From Parietaria judaica (taxonomy: Eukaryota > Streptophyta > Magnoliopsida > Rosales > Urticaceae), in contig OX940870.1 in assembly GCA_954871525.1 (NCBI GenBank), positions 30,928,555 through 30,992,554 on the forward strand: DNA of 64,000 bases, written 5' to 3'. A program made the translations under genes and the position numbers. Under the pieces are notes generated by a model. It was not told where the DNA came from, did not search any database, and worked only from the letters and a program-made list of their open reading frames with translations. Below, one piece after another: positions 13,302-23,969 of this stretch. Each line of letters opens with the position of its first letter. The stretch's first letter is position 1.

Positions 13302-14303
13302 TATAATTTAAGGGATATATTGAACTTAACAATCTTATAAAGTTTTAAGTATATTTTCAACCTCGATTTTAACAGTTACAAATTACAATACTTGGTCAAA
13401 ACCTACCCAATCATGTCAATTTGGGACTCGCGTAGCCGCTTAGTCATGATTTAAATTCAGGTGAATCTTAAGTGTTTTTTTTTACTTATTTTATATAGAC
13501 ATAGACTTGTCGAACCCGCTCCTTAGAATAATTGTATTTTATCGTATCTACTCATATAAAAATTAATTAACAGATCCAAGTATTTTAAAATAATAAATTA
13601 ATTTAATTTACACTCATTTATTATAATTTATTTAATTATATTATATAAAACTTTAAAAAAATATACAATGTTCTATATTCATCAATTGAATGACGTAATT
13701 AATAGATTAAAAAACATAAATTTTATGTATAATAAATAGTTGAAATTCAACTTTTACTCTTTAATCGTGCCTAATTGGATCTCTTCTTGTAATCGTGTTT
13801 GTGCCGTGGTCAACCGATATTTAATCGTTTTTATTGTGTTCGACACAGCTGGACCCAATTCATTTTTGCTAGACCCAAACTCATTTCCTGTCGTAACCAT
13901 TTCATGTTTCGTGTTTGACCTCAAATTACCACCCCTAATTTTAAGTGAGGCACAAATAAAAAAATTAAGGAAAAAAAAAAACCTTCAAAGAGCAGTGAAA
14001 TATGAGATTGGATCTCACAGTGCCAATTTTTACTAGAACTTATGGACATTATAGTGACAAATTACTGCCACTGGACTAGATAATATAATGTTACTTTGGA
14101 GAAAATAAATTTAAACTCACCTGGAGTACGTACACCAATCTGGTGCATACGTGCCTACGCCAGTGGATTTTTCCATGTCGAATATCGTATAATTGATGTT
14201 TTCGGAGCCGATCAGAGAGAAAGAACAAAGAGAACATTCCGTCTTTCTAAGGATCCCGATAACCGAGACATCTGAAATATCCTTACAAAGAAGCCTTCCC
14301 ATG
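13302..14303. other. Intergenic sequence with an exon-like block
   Basis: 13320-13540 is a second copy of the dispersed repeat at 9590-9900. On the minus strand 14302-14117 is open for 61 codons with moderate GC and ends at a good donor (CCAG then GTGAGT at about 14118). It starts at the CCATG target of the neighbouring LTR element. It may be an exon of a lost gene, but the translation was not recognised, and the sequence beyond the LTR element does not continue the frame cleanly. Confidence 0.35.
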
Positions 14304-15145
14304 TGTCACAGGGTCACTTTCGTACCTGAATTTTTGACCTTGTGCGGCGCCGTGTACACTCAAACACGACCAGCCTTCCCCGTGTAAACCAACTCTCGTA
14401 TGCAAACATAGACTAAGTACCCAATGAATTTCAACTAAGCAAGTAAAGTATCACACCACGACACAAGCTTACGGGGCACACCCCAACCTTTCTTTTTATT
14501 AAAAGGGTAGACTCAGGTACGCTAACGCCGTTCCCTTCGTCTCGCTCACAAAACTCTCGCAAAGCACTAACTCTCACTCTAGGCTAAACTCGCATATGGT
14601 TTCACACCTTTAAGATAGCCACATTCGACTTTATTTATAGAATACAAAGTAAAAACCTAATCCTAATCGAATCCTAACTCTTAAGCCTTATCCTATCTTT
14701 AACGTGTTATCCTTGAAGATAGCCCACCATCTTCACGAATCCATGGGCCGAACTCTCCCTTTGCGCGTCCTTCTTGGGCCTTCCGCGTGGGTGACGCTCA
14801 CCGAGTCCGTGTGGGTGACGCTGGACTTCTCCGCGTGGGTGACGCTCGCTGCGTCACCGCGTGCCACTTTTCCCCTGCCCGAATGCGCGTATCCGTTACC
14901 CTGGTTGCCCGCGTGTGAGTTCGCTGCCCGTGCCCTTCTCGGACACGCTACTCGTGCTTGTTGCATGCTTCTCACGTACTCCCGTGCGTTGGGCCGCTGC
15001 CTCATACCGCACGTGCTCGGCCCACCACCTAAGCCAAGTCTTTCCTTGCGCCTTGCCACTCACTAGGCGCTTCGGGAGGCTTGTTGGGCCTCCTTCCCGT
15101 GCTTTCCCGGGCACGGATCCTCTCTAAGGATTTTAGGGTGTGACA
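14304..15145 (-). repeat. 3' LTR of the chromovirus
   Basis: 842 bp, starting TGTCA and ending TGACA on the plus strand, equal in length to the partner at 17151-17992. It contains repeated GGGTGACGCT words (14790-14850). Long open frames on both strands here are artefacts of GC-rich LTR sequence. Confidence 0.95.
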
Positions 15146-17118
15146 AACTCTCCCCCGCCGGATTGAACCGACGTCCTCGTCGAGTTATCTTCTGAGTATG
15201 TCTTCATCTCTTTGCTCCTGAATCGCCAAAGGGCATCGTCACGCTCCCATGTAGCATCGCACGCTTTACTCCCTTCCCAATGAACCAAGAGCTCGTCTCT
15301 GCCATTCTTCCAGCTTGTCCGACGGTCTAGAATCTGATGAACTCTCTTTCCCGATCCAGCTCCGTACTCTACTCTTTTCTCATGAACTCTCTTCCCCTCT
15401 GAACCCTCGTGATACGGTCTCAAGAAGCTTCCATGAATGGTTGAATGGAGGTTCTTCATCTCTTCCGGCAATTCGAGGCGATACATCTCATCCTCGACCT
15501 TCTTCGACACATCGAAGGGACCTTGGTACCTAAGTAACTCGGTCGTTTGAAGCTCGTCCGGTAGCTTCTTTCTCATCTGCAGCGTCAGTTTTAGCAACAC
15601 CTTGTCGCCTCTCTCGAACTGTCTACACCGTCTTTTCTTGTCCCCTTTACGCTTCACCCTTTTCTGCACCTTCTCTATCGGCGTCTTCCTCTGTGGGACT
15701 CGAGTCGTCGGTCTCGTTCCGAACTCGTGCTTGTGCTTCCTTGGGGAAGGGGCCTTGCTCCTCTCCACGGGTTCCTCTCCTAGTGCATTAGCCGGGTACC
15801 CTGTCTCAACAAAAGCTAACGTCACCTTACCCGTTGCTTGGCCGACTTTATCTCTAGCCGCCAAGGGCACTGTAGGCTCCTGTCTCTCATTCCCGTCGGG
15901 TGTCCCAAGGGTGGGTAGCAGACACTTCACACTACCGCAGTGTGGAATAACGTTCGCGTCTTCGGACTCTTGCTCGCTGCCGGTTGTCACTTCCGTGGGT
16001 GTGGCTCGCTTTCTCTCGGGGCTCTCCACCCATATTGCATTGAGCGATTGCAGGCAGCCCATCTTAGCAGTAACCTCCTCTGGTTGTTCGGGTGTTTCGT
16101 CTCGGGCAGCCATGGCCGTTAACTTCATCGTCGTCGGGCATTCTCTCGCAATGTGGGGACCGTCACAAAGGAAGCACCGTATGCCCCCTCTGGAGCTGTT
16201 TCGGTCCGTCCTTCCCTTGGCCGATCCATACTCTTGCCTTCTGTCCCGTCTTGGAAGTTCTTCTTGGCTCTTGTTACTCCCATCTGAGTTCTCCCTCCGA
16301 TCTGTCTGCGAGGTATGTTTGAACTCGTAGTCGACTAACCCGTCTGCTGCCGCCATTGCAGTTTGTAGGTCACGAACGTTTCTTCGCCTCAATTCCGTCT
16401 GAGCCGAAGGCTGTAGTCCTGAAAGGAAATTAAACAGCTTGTCCTCCTCGGACATGTTACGGATATCTAGCATTAACGAGCTAAACTCCTTCACATAATC
16501 GCGAATATACCCGGTTTGCCTTAGCCTCTTTAATGCGTCTCTCGCAATCCATGGTGCGTTCACGGGCAGGAACTGAGTCTTTAGCTCCGTCTTCAGATCG
16601 TCCCATGTTTGGATGCTTTCCCCCTCTGGGCCGACTCCTTCGGTTAGCCGGGTTCTCCACCACAGCTTAGCATCTCCCTGCATGTACATACTCGTGATTG
16701 TTACCTTGTCGTCGGAATCCACGTGAGCCGCTTTGAAGTATTGCTCCATGTCCCATAGAAAATTCTCCAGCTCCTTTGCATCTCTCACCCCACTGAAGGG
16801 TTTCGGCTCGGGAACCTTGAATCTCGGACCAGCACCTCTGTTGACTCCGCTTGGCAAGCTGTCCGTCGCTCGCCTTATAAGTCTAACATCGGTCTCCAAA
16901 TCTGAAACTCTTTCCGATAACTGTGCAGTAACCTCTGAAAGTCGATCGAGTATAACTTCAGTCTGGGCGACCATCTCATTCTGAGCTTCTAAGATCATCT
17001 TCTTGAGTTCCTTGATCTCCGCTGAGTGCGCGAGCACCTGTTCGTCTAAGGTCTTCTCGTCATGGGCTGGTTCACCAACCAGCGACTCCGATGTCGTTGA
17101 TCGCGTTGCCTTCACCAT
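15133..17118 (-). CDS. Gag fused to integrase C-terminus and chromodomain (661 aa)
   Basis: Structural retrotransposon protein. Residues about 25-90 form a heptad-like coiled coil. Residues about 100-265 are a retrotransposon Gag domain (FSGVRDAKELENFLW; LWWRTR; LPVNAPWIARDALKRLRQ). Residues 315-327 are a zinc knuckle with CX2CX3HX4C spacing (C315, C318, H322, C327), a form common in plant chromoviruses. From about 480 an integrase C-terminal region follows (FERGDKVLLKL; YQGPFDVSKKV; FLRPYHE). Residues about 580-640 are a chromodomain-like segment (QILDRRTSWKNGRDELLVHW). Protease, RT and integrase core are missing, yet the frame is open throughout, so the deletion preserved the frame. The reading frame runs through the polypurine tract, and its stop (15133-15135) lies inside the LTR. 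Gag would assemble particles; the chromodomain could only act if supplied to an integration complex. Confidence 0.9.
   Translation of the reverse strand: MVKATRSTTSESLVGEPAHDEKTLDEQVLAHSAEIKELKKMILEAQNEMVAQTEVILDRLSEVTAQLSERVSDLETDVRLIRRATDSLPSGVNRGAGPRFKVPEPKPFSGVRDAKELENFLWDMEQYFKAAHVDSDDKVTITSMYMQGDAKLWWRTRLTEGVGPEGESIQTWDDLKTELKTQFLPVNAPWIARDALKRLRQTGYIRDYVKEFSSLMLDIRNMSEEDKLFNFLSGLQPSAQTELRRRNVRDLQTAMAAADGLVDYEFKHTSQTDRRENSDGSNKSQEELPRRDRRQEYGSAKGRTDRNSSRGGIRCFLCDGPHIARECPTTMKLTAMAARDETPEQPEEVTAKMGCLQSLNAIWVESPERKRATPTEVTTGSEQESEDANVIPHCGSVKCLLPTLGTPDGNERQEPTVPLAARDKVGQATGKVTLAFVETGYPANALGEEPVERSKAPSPRKHKHEFGTRPTTRVPQRKTPIEKVQKRVKRKGDKKRRCRQFERGDKVLLKLTLQMRKKLPDELQTTELLRYQGPFDVSKKVEDEMYRLELPEEMKNLHSTIHGSFLRPYHEGSEGKRVHEKRVEYGAGSGKRVHQILDRRTSWKNGRDELLVHWEGSKACDATWERDDALWRFRSKEMKTYSEDNSTRTSVQSGGGEFVTP
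15146..15160 (-). other. Polypurine tract
   Basis: On the minus strand GGCGGGGGAGAGTT lies directly before the 3' LTR, the expected place for the plus-strand primer. It overlaps the 3' end of the gag-chromodomain frame. Confidence 0.85.
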
Positions 17119-17136
17119 CCTTGAAGAATAAAATCA

Positions 17137-17148
17137 GCTCTGATACCA
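17137..17148 (-). other. Primer binding site, initiator tRNA-Met
   Basis: On the minus strand TGGTATCAGAGC begins 2 nt after the 5' LTR, matching the 3' end of plant initiator tRNA-Met. This fixes the element's orientation. Confidence 0.93.
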
Positions 17149-17150
17149 CT

Positions 17151-17992
17151 TGTCAGAGGGTCACTTTCGTACCTGAATTTTTAATCTTGTGCGGCGCCGT
17201 GTACACTCAAACACGACCAGCCTTCCCCGTGTAAACCAACTCTCGTATGCAAACCTAGACTAAGTACCCAATGAATTTCTACTAAGCAAGTAAAGTATCA
17301 CACCACGACACAAGCTTACGGGGCACACCCCAACCTTTCTTTTTATTAAAAGGGTAGACTCAGGTGCGCTAACGCCGTTCCCTTCGTCTCGCTCACAAAA
17401 CTCTCGCAAAGCACTAACTCTCACTCTAGGCTAAACTCGCATATGGTTTCACACCTTTAAGATAGCCACATTCGACTTTATTTATAGAATACAAAGAGAA
17501 AACCTAATCCGAATCGAATCCTAACTCTTAAGCCTTATCCTATCTTTAACGTGTTATCCTTGAAGATAGCCCACCATCTTCACGAATCCATGGGCCGAAC
17601 TCTCCCTTTGCGCGTCCTTCTTGGGCCTTCCGCATGGGTGACGCTCACCGAGTCCGTGTGGGTGACGCTGGACTTCTCCGCGTGGGTGACGCTCGCTGCG
17701 TCACCGCGTGCCACTTTTCCCCTGCCCGAATGCGCGTATCCGCTGCCCTGGTTGCCCGCGTGTGAGTTCGCTGCCCGTGCCCTTCTCGGACACGCTACTC
17801 GTGCTTGTTGCATGCTTCTCACGTACCCCCGTGCGTTGGGCCGCTGCCTCATACCGCACGTGCTCGGCCCACCACCTAAGCCAAGTCTTTCCTTGCGCCT
17901 TGCCACTCACTAGGCGCTTCGGGAGGCTTGTTGGGCCTCCTTCCCGTGCTTTCCCGAGCACGGATCCTCTCTAAGGATTTTAGGGTGTGACA
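17151..17992 (-). repeat. 5' LTR of the chromovirus
   Basis: 842 bp, TGTCA..TGACA, about 98% identical to 14304-15145. On the minus strand a TATAAATAA-like box (near 17482) could serve as the core promoter. Confidence 0.95.
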
Positions 17993-18158
17993 CCATGCTT
18001 CATCGCCACCCTAGCATAGGTGTTCCTAGGATTTTTCATTTTTTCGGCAGACTATTCTCCTCTTGTAACTCTTTCCCACCTCTCCTTTGTTTGGGTCTCC
18101 CGGGGACTCTCGTCTATACCTTTCCTCATGTAATATTACATAAATTCATAGTAAAAAT

Positions 18159-18774
18159 TAGGGCTGCAATCGGTCGGTTTACCTGTTTATTTTTCACTAT
18201 TTGGTATCTTTAACCTAATTCCGGTTAGTCGTGTTTTAATAACCATAACTTGTTTTTAAAACCGGTTAACCGGAAAAATCGGTTAACCTAATTTCCGGTT
18301 ATCAAAATTTGATTAGCCTGTTTAATAACCTTAACCTGTTTTTTTTTAATATAGCATTCAACAATGTTTATCGCAACGATAAAACACATCGGTCCAAAAT
18401 AAATCGCAATAAAACAAGCGAGTCCAAAAAGAAATATACCGGTCCAAAACTTAAACCCAAAAAGTACAACAATTATAAATTAAAAAGTATCCGATTCAAC
18501 AACTCAAAGAAGTTTTGACTGTAAGAGAGAAAATCATACTTAATTGAATATTTAAATATTTAAATAAATAAATAAATATTAAAACCAGTTATAAAAACCA
18601 ATTACGAAAATAACCTGTTTTGAACAATAAATAACTTGTAATCTTATCCTGCTTGAAATCGGATACGGTTAACCTTAACCTGTTTTTAAAATAATTCGGT
18701 TACGGTTATTTTAAACCGGATAATTTTCGATTACGATTTTAAAATTCGGTTACCGGTTATTTTACACACCCCTA
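18159..18774. mobile_element. hAT-type MITE (616 bp)
   Basis: The ends are TAGGGCTGCAA on the left and, from the right, TAGGGGTGTGTAAAA. Flanks 18151-18158 (GTAAAAAT) and 18775-18782 (GTAAAAAC) match at 7 of 8 bases, the duplication size of hAT elements. The interior is rich in CGGTTAACC-like words. There is no coding capacity. Confidence 0.8.
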
Positions 18775-18782
18775 GTAAAAAC

Positions 18783-19207
18783 ACTGGTGTTGTACGCACC
18801 TCATTAATATGGAAAATCATGTAAAATATTATGTGTTGCTTTTACGTTAGCTTGCCAATCGCCATAGCTGGTTTTATTCAAATACATATTTTCCTCACTC
18901 TAATTTCATAGTCCTTGAATGCTACATGAAGAACATTGTTTGGTACTTTGGTAGTTGTTTTGATTCTATTTTTAGTTTTATTTTTTATTTGAGAAAATTA
19001 TCATAAAAACATGTATGAGAATATTGCAAATATTATTTTGGTATGAATATTTTTCGGTAAATAAACTTGAAATTACGTTATTAATTTTTATATTTATTAT
19101 ATGAAGATAAATTAAATTAAATTATAAATTACAACTGTTAGTTGCAAATTTTGATAAATATTGTAATGAGTACTTATTTATTTTAAAATTATTAAACATA
19201 TATACTA
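18783..19207. other. AT-rich intergenic sequence
   Basis: Nothing recognisable on either strand. Confidence 0.5.
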
Positions 19208-19212
19208 GATAA

Positions 19213-20065
19213 TGTTAACGTGGTTTCCCACCTCAATCAGTCAAGTGTGACTTGTGAGTGTATGATATTTTCGAATAGAACAATTTGGTGGAATTCGATC
19301 TCTCACGTTGTAAGCTCACGATTCACTCACGATATATGTATACATATATAAGCAATATAAATGAGACGAGGAGTTTTTTATAGAGGTTCGTCCCAAGGCG
19401 GTAGTTGACTACTTCCTCTGTTAGTTTATTGCGACAATGAACATGGACGAATAGCTACAGGCATCTAGATCACGTCTCTGAATGGAAAAGAATAGAGAAG
19501 GAGGGAAATAATACAACAAGATCTCAAATAGACAAGAATGCCGGGTAGAATCTTTTCAGTGTATTCTCTCGAGGTTGCAAGTATGCGTGTGTGTTGACCT
19601 GAGCTTGAGCTTGATATTTATAGGCTTCAATTCTTTCCGTTGGTCTTCCAGGAATCGAGGGGTCTTCTCTCCGTGCTGACCGGGTTGAATGGACGACCTT
19701 GCTACACGTGTCCCATGACTTCGTTCTCGTCATCGTTTTTGAATTATGCCCATTGGAGGCTTGACTATGTGCTCCTGGTCTTCCGTCTGAATTTGAAATG
19801 GGATGCCGGGTAGAGAATATGACGACTCTACCCTCGTCTTTCTGGATTGTTGTCGAATGGATATTGGGCCTTAGAACCCATTGGGCCGAGTAGCCTGTAT
19901 CCGTTGGTTTTGGTCTGATTGAGAATCTCATTGGGCTTCTCAATTGGGCTTTTACGAATACCAATTTGTTTCTTTAAAGCCTTTTATCATGGTTTGTAAA
20001 TTTAATTAATTCACAACCTTAGCACTTTATGTCATATTAAATAATGACGAATTTGTACATCAACA
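19213..20065 (-). mobile_element. Solo LTR (853 bp)
   Basis: It starts TGTTAACG and ends CATCAACA, flanked by a perfect 5-bp duplication, GATAA (19208-19212 and 20066-20070). A TATAAATA box on the minus strand (19615-19622) sets the likely orientation. No internal domain, primer site or second LTR is present, so it most likely arose by recombination between the two LTRs of a full element. The 146-codon open frame at 19524-19964 lies inside it and is not called. Confidence 0.85.
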
Positions 20066-20173
20066 GATAATATTTTTGAAATGTTAAAAAATAAATTAAA
20101 CGAGAGTTTATACAATGGATGAAGCAAGATATTTCACTAAATAAAAATTAGACCATTTCTAAAAAAACACTTA

Positions 20174-20901
20174 GGTGGCGTTTGGTTATGGTCTCCGAGA
20201 CCAGTTTCTGATTTTGGTTTCAAACAGCGTCATATTGGTTTTGCAGACTATGTTTGTTTACTAGTTGTCTCTGTTTTGTGAGACCGGTTTCGCAGACCAG
20301 TGAAATTTTGGTTTCAACGGCGTGAAGTTGTTTTGTGTTTTTGGTCTTCAACTCAATCGTACAAAATAAAACCATAATAATATATTATCATTATTACAGT
20401 ATTATTTATTTATAATAAGATATTAACTATGAAATTAACTTATATAATAAATTATTATAATTATTTTTATATATAATTATATATTCTAATGATATTACTA
20501 TCATATTAATAAATTTACTTAAATTATGTATATTATTAAATACTAACTTAATTACAGTGATATAAATTCTTAAAACAGAATATTTACTACTTTATATATT
20601 AAATTATTTAAACATGTAATTAGAGTCATGAAATATGAATATTTTTTGTATTATGGCAAATATTTTTTAGAGATAGTATTAAAATATATTACTTTCAAAT
20701 AAAACATACTTTCTTTTTAGTAACATAAATTGTATTTTATTACATTTTTTCATTTAAATTCAACCATAAATTAACAAAAGACTATCCAAACAATGTTTCA
20801 AAAATCAAACTCTCAAACTGGTTTGGTAGACTAAACTCTCAGACTGGTTTCCCAAACCAAATTGCAAAACTGGTTTCCAAACTAGTTAACCAAACGCCAC
20901 T
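20174..20901. mobile_element. Tourist-like (PIF/Harbinger) MITE (728 bp)
   Basis: Inverted ends share GTGGCGTTTGGTTA, flanked by TTA at 20171-20173 and 20902-20904, the 3-bp duplication of PIF/Harbinger elements. The subterminal regions repeat CTGGTTT/AAACCAG words. It is non-coding. A second, truncated copy is at 24464-24532. Confidence 0.85.
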
Positions 20902-21978
20902 TTACTCGGTGTTTTTCGTAATAGTTATATTTAAACTTAAGGCTTTAAGTTACTTATTCATCTTCTTCATATCTATGATACAAATATTTTTAGCATATTA
21001 TATAACATATAAATTGGTTTAAAAAAAAGACTCGGAACCAGATTTCAATCAGTTCCAGATATCCAAAATTAGAATCCAAGTACTAACATGTTCCGATGGT
21101 ATTTTAATCTAAATAATTTTCTATTTCAAATTAGGAAACTTCATAAAACATCCCTTAAAACACCATAAATTATTTTATTACACCTCAAAACATCATAATT
21201 GTAAAAACATCTTTTTCAAATTCATGGTACAATATTACCCCTAAGTTAACCCAACAATCCCTTAACTAAAGTTAGTCAAACATCCTATTTCTCTCTCTCG
21301 CACTCCGTCTCATCTACCATCTGTCCCATATTTTATCCTTTCAATATATCATTCCTTTATCTTTTCTTCTCAAGATTATAACACGTATTAGAAAAGAGAT
21401 GGCAGTGGAGTTGGGTTGATTCCCACACATTCCCATTCTTAGGGTATGATTCTCACTTCTTTTTTTCTTCTTAAGATAATCACATATTTTTTTTCATAGG
21501 GTTAAAATTGTGAGGTAAATAATGATTTATTATCTATATACATTTATTTTTTATCTTTAACAAGTTGTAAGGTTCATTTCTATGGTTTTTTAAGTCGAAT
21601 TTTTGGGGAAACAAATAAGAAAGTCGAGATTTTTTTTCTTTCTCGGATGAACAGTAAAAATGCTTGCGAAGAAGGAGTCCAAGATATTAGACAACTTATG
21701 TCTTGAATATTGGACAACTTGTGTCTTGAATTTTTGGTCAAATGTATCTTAAATATTGGACACAAATTGTCGTAAAATTTGGACACCAAATGTCTCGAAT
21801 ATTGGACTATATTTTTTGGGAAATTTGGACATTTAATAATAATAATTTTCTAGTCTTTTGTGTGGAAGCGTCTCGATAGAACTCAATTTCGAAAGACTAC
21901 TTACATTTAGTCGATTTATTATTTTGGTTTCCCTTTATAGAAATTTCATGATAATGGTTTTATTGTTTTATATTCTTA

Positions 21979-22121
21979 GCGGAGATTGTGACATCTATGC
22001 TTTGAAGTACTATGAGCACCGACTGCGTGGTGAGAAACTGGATGTCATCAACGATGATCACATGAGAGTGTTTAGGAATCAATATGCTTATGATGTTTAC
22101 TATGGGCATGACAAAGAATAG
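21979..22121 (+). pseudogene. Ulp1-like (C48) cysteine protease, last exon only
   Basis: After a TTCTTAG acceptor (ending near 21978) the frame reads GDCDIYALKYYEHRL, then NDDHMRVFRNQYAYDVYYG and a stop at 22119-22121. This matches the end of Ulp1/SENP-type SUMO proteases, where the catalytic cysteine lies in a GDCG motif and a basic helix with RxxxAYD/W follows. The cysteine is kept but the usual following glycine is aspartate. The upstream exons with the catalytic His and Asp are not visible, and the preceding 40 codons look like intron, so a working protease is unlikely. Ulp1-like genes are frequent cargo of plant MULEs and CACTA elements. Confidence 0.65.
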
Positions 22122-23595
22122 ATATGGATCCATGTTTTGATTATGGTATTTTGGAAGCAATATGTCTATGACATGTATTTATGCTTATGATGTTTACTGT
22201 TTGTAAGGATAGTGCATAATTTTGTGAACTTGGTAGTGATGTGCCTATGATATTTACTGTTTGTAAGGATAATTCATTATTTTGAGGAAATGGTAGGTGA
22301 TGTGCAATATTTTCCATCTATTTTGTACGTCCACTTTACCCAAAAACATGCATTATTTTACTCGTAGAATAGTTCACTTTATTTTGCGTGCAATAGTTCA
22401 CTTTCTCTTACATGCATTATTTCAGATAGAAATAAGTCTTTATTTCAGGACAATAAATATCCATATTTCGTAACTACATATGTCCACTTTTAAGGACTAT
22501 TAATGTCCTAACTTTAATGTATTTGAGGACGAGATATGTCTTCATTTCAGGACGATACAAATCCTTTTTTTAGGATAACATATGTCCACATTTTAGGACG
22601 ATGAATGTTCTAAACTTAATGCATTTCCGGAAGAGATATGTCTTCATTCCAAGACGATACGGGGGTGGCAGTGGAGACAGTGGAGGTGTTGGCCACGGTG
22701 GAGGCGGTGCACCGTTTGGAGACAGTGGTGGAATATTGTCCTCATCTAAATCATAAGTTAAATGAAGGATTTCATGTGAACCCGCTATGGTAAACGAAGA
22801 CCATCCGCTTGCCTTTTTGATGGGGCTACGAAGTCACTAACAAATACAAAATGTTATGAAACACTAATAACTAATACATACAAACGTTGATAAAATTGAA
22901 AACAATCATACCGATTGATGACACTATGATGGTGATGAGTTTACGAAGTGATAAACTGGTCGATCAAATAAAGATATGCACACAAAGAAAGGAAAAATTA
23001 TGTTTATTAAATGTCCAAATTTCCTGAAAAATATAGTCCAATATTCGAGACATTTGCTGTCCAGATTTCAAGATATTTTTTGTCCAATATTCAAGATACA
23101 TTTGACCAAAAATTTAAGACACAAGTTGTCCAATATTCAAGACATAAGTTGTCCAATATTTTGGACTCCTTCTTCGCAAGTATTTTTACTGTTCATCCGA
23201 GAAAGAAAAAAAAAACTCGACTTTCTTCGTTTTTTTCAAATATCCTACCTAAAAAGTCATAGAAATGAACCTTACAACTTGTTAAAGCTAAAAAAATAAA
23301 TGTATTTAGTTAATAGTATTATTTACCTTTACTTCACTACCACGTTCCTGAAAAATCGTTTGACAAGGAATGTTTGAACACAATTCACCCACAGTAACTA
23401 TAGTTTCACTTCACTACCACAGTAACCAAAGCGATGGACAAAATCGTTGTACCGTTTTCGAAAAAAGATATTTAGGCGAGAGCCTGGAGTCAGGGCGAGA
23501 GCCCGAAAGCCTTCTTCTGTTGACGAAGAAATCGCCACTTTCTTCTCGGTTCTGAAACCAAAACCCAGAAACATTACTCACCATAGAAGAGTAGA

Positions 23596-23638
23596 GAAGA
23601 AGAAGAAGAAGAAGAAGAAGAAGAAGAAGAAGAAGAAG
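23596..23638. repeat. (AAG)n microsatellite
   Basis: About 14 GAA/AAG units inside the MULE, close to its GC-rich block. Confidence 0.95.
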
Positions 23639-23969
23639 CTACCGTTTGTGAAGGGTTCGACGAGGGTTCGGTGAAGGGTTTGGCGAGGGTGGGTTCGGCG
23701 AGTTAGGGTTCGGCGTGGGTGGGTTCGGCGAAGGGTGGGTTCGGCAGTCGGGAGGATTTGATTGATGGGGGTGGGTGTTGGGCTGATGGTGTTGAAAAAG
23801 GGGGGAAATAAAATGGGAAATGAGTTACCATAGTTAAAGCTTGAGTTATGTTAAAGGGTATTTTTGTACCACTAAATTAAATTTGAAAAGGATGTATTTC
23901 TAATTAGGATGTTTTGAGGTATAAGAAAATAATTTATGGTATTTTAAGGGATATTTTATGAAGTTTCCC

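Larger units (their letters stand above)
14304..17992 (-). mobile_element. Non-autonomous Ty3/gypsy chromovirus, complete with both LTRs
   Basis: This 3689-bp element is bounded by a perfect 5-bp duplication, CCATG (14299-14303 and 17993-17997). Two 842-bp LTRs with TG..CA ends enclose a primer binding site, one long ORF and a polypurine tract, all in minus orientation. By eye the LTRs differ at about 14 positions (about 1.7%), so the insertion is fairly young. Protease, reverse transcriptase, RNase H and the integrase core are absent, so it must depend on a relative for mobility. It fits the TR-GAG type of short plant LTR elements that keep only gag, with an integrase tail in addition. Confidence 0.93.
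21133..23969. mobile_element. MULE carrying a Ulp1-like fragment (2.84 kb)
   Basis: Inverted ends of more than 60 bp (AGGAAACTTCATAAAACATC on the left; GGGAAACTTCATAAAATATC from the right) are flanked by TTTCAAATT (21124-21132) and TTTCAAATA (23970-23978), 8 of 9 bases alike. The unoccupied paralogous site at 9983-9991 reads TTTCAAATA. Within the arms, 21540-21840 and 22980-23310 form a second inverted pair built from repeats around TTGGACAACTTGTGTC. A direct array around AGGACGATA and ATATGTCTTCATTTC fills 22430-22660. A GC-rich block precedes the right end. No transposase was recognised; Ulp1-carrying MULEs are known in plants. Confidence 0.85.

Noticed and set aside
12158..13310. Target duplication for the 12167-13301 foldback element
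   Set aside because: TGGAATTAT and TATAATTTA match at only about half the positions, so no duplication is claimed.
14704..15127. Several 72-120 codon frames on both strands, repeated at 17551-17974
   Set aside because: All lie within the two LTRs, are identical between them and lack domains.
15602..16330. 242-codon plus-strand open frame
   Set aside because: Lies antisense to the Gag-chromodomain frame and has no domain; it is a shadow of the GC-rich coding strand.
19524..19964. 146-codon minus-strand frame
   Set aside because: Entirely inside the solo LTR and includes its TATA region; no domain.
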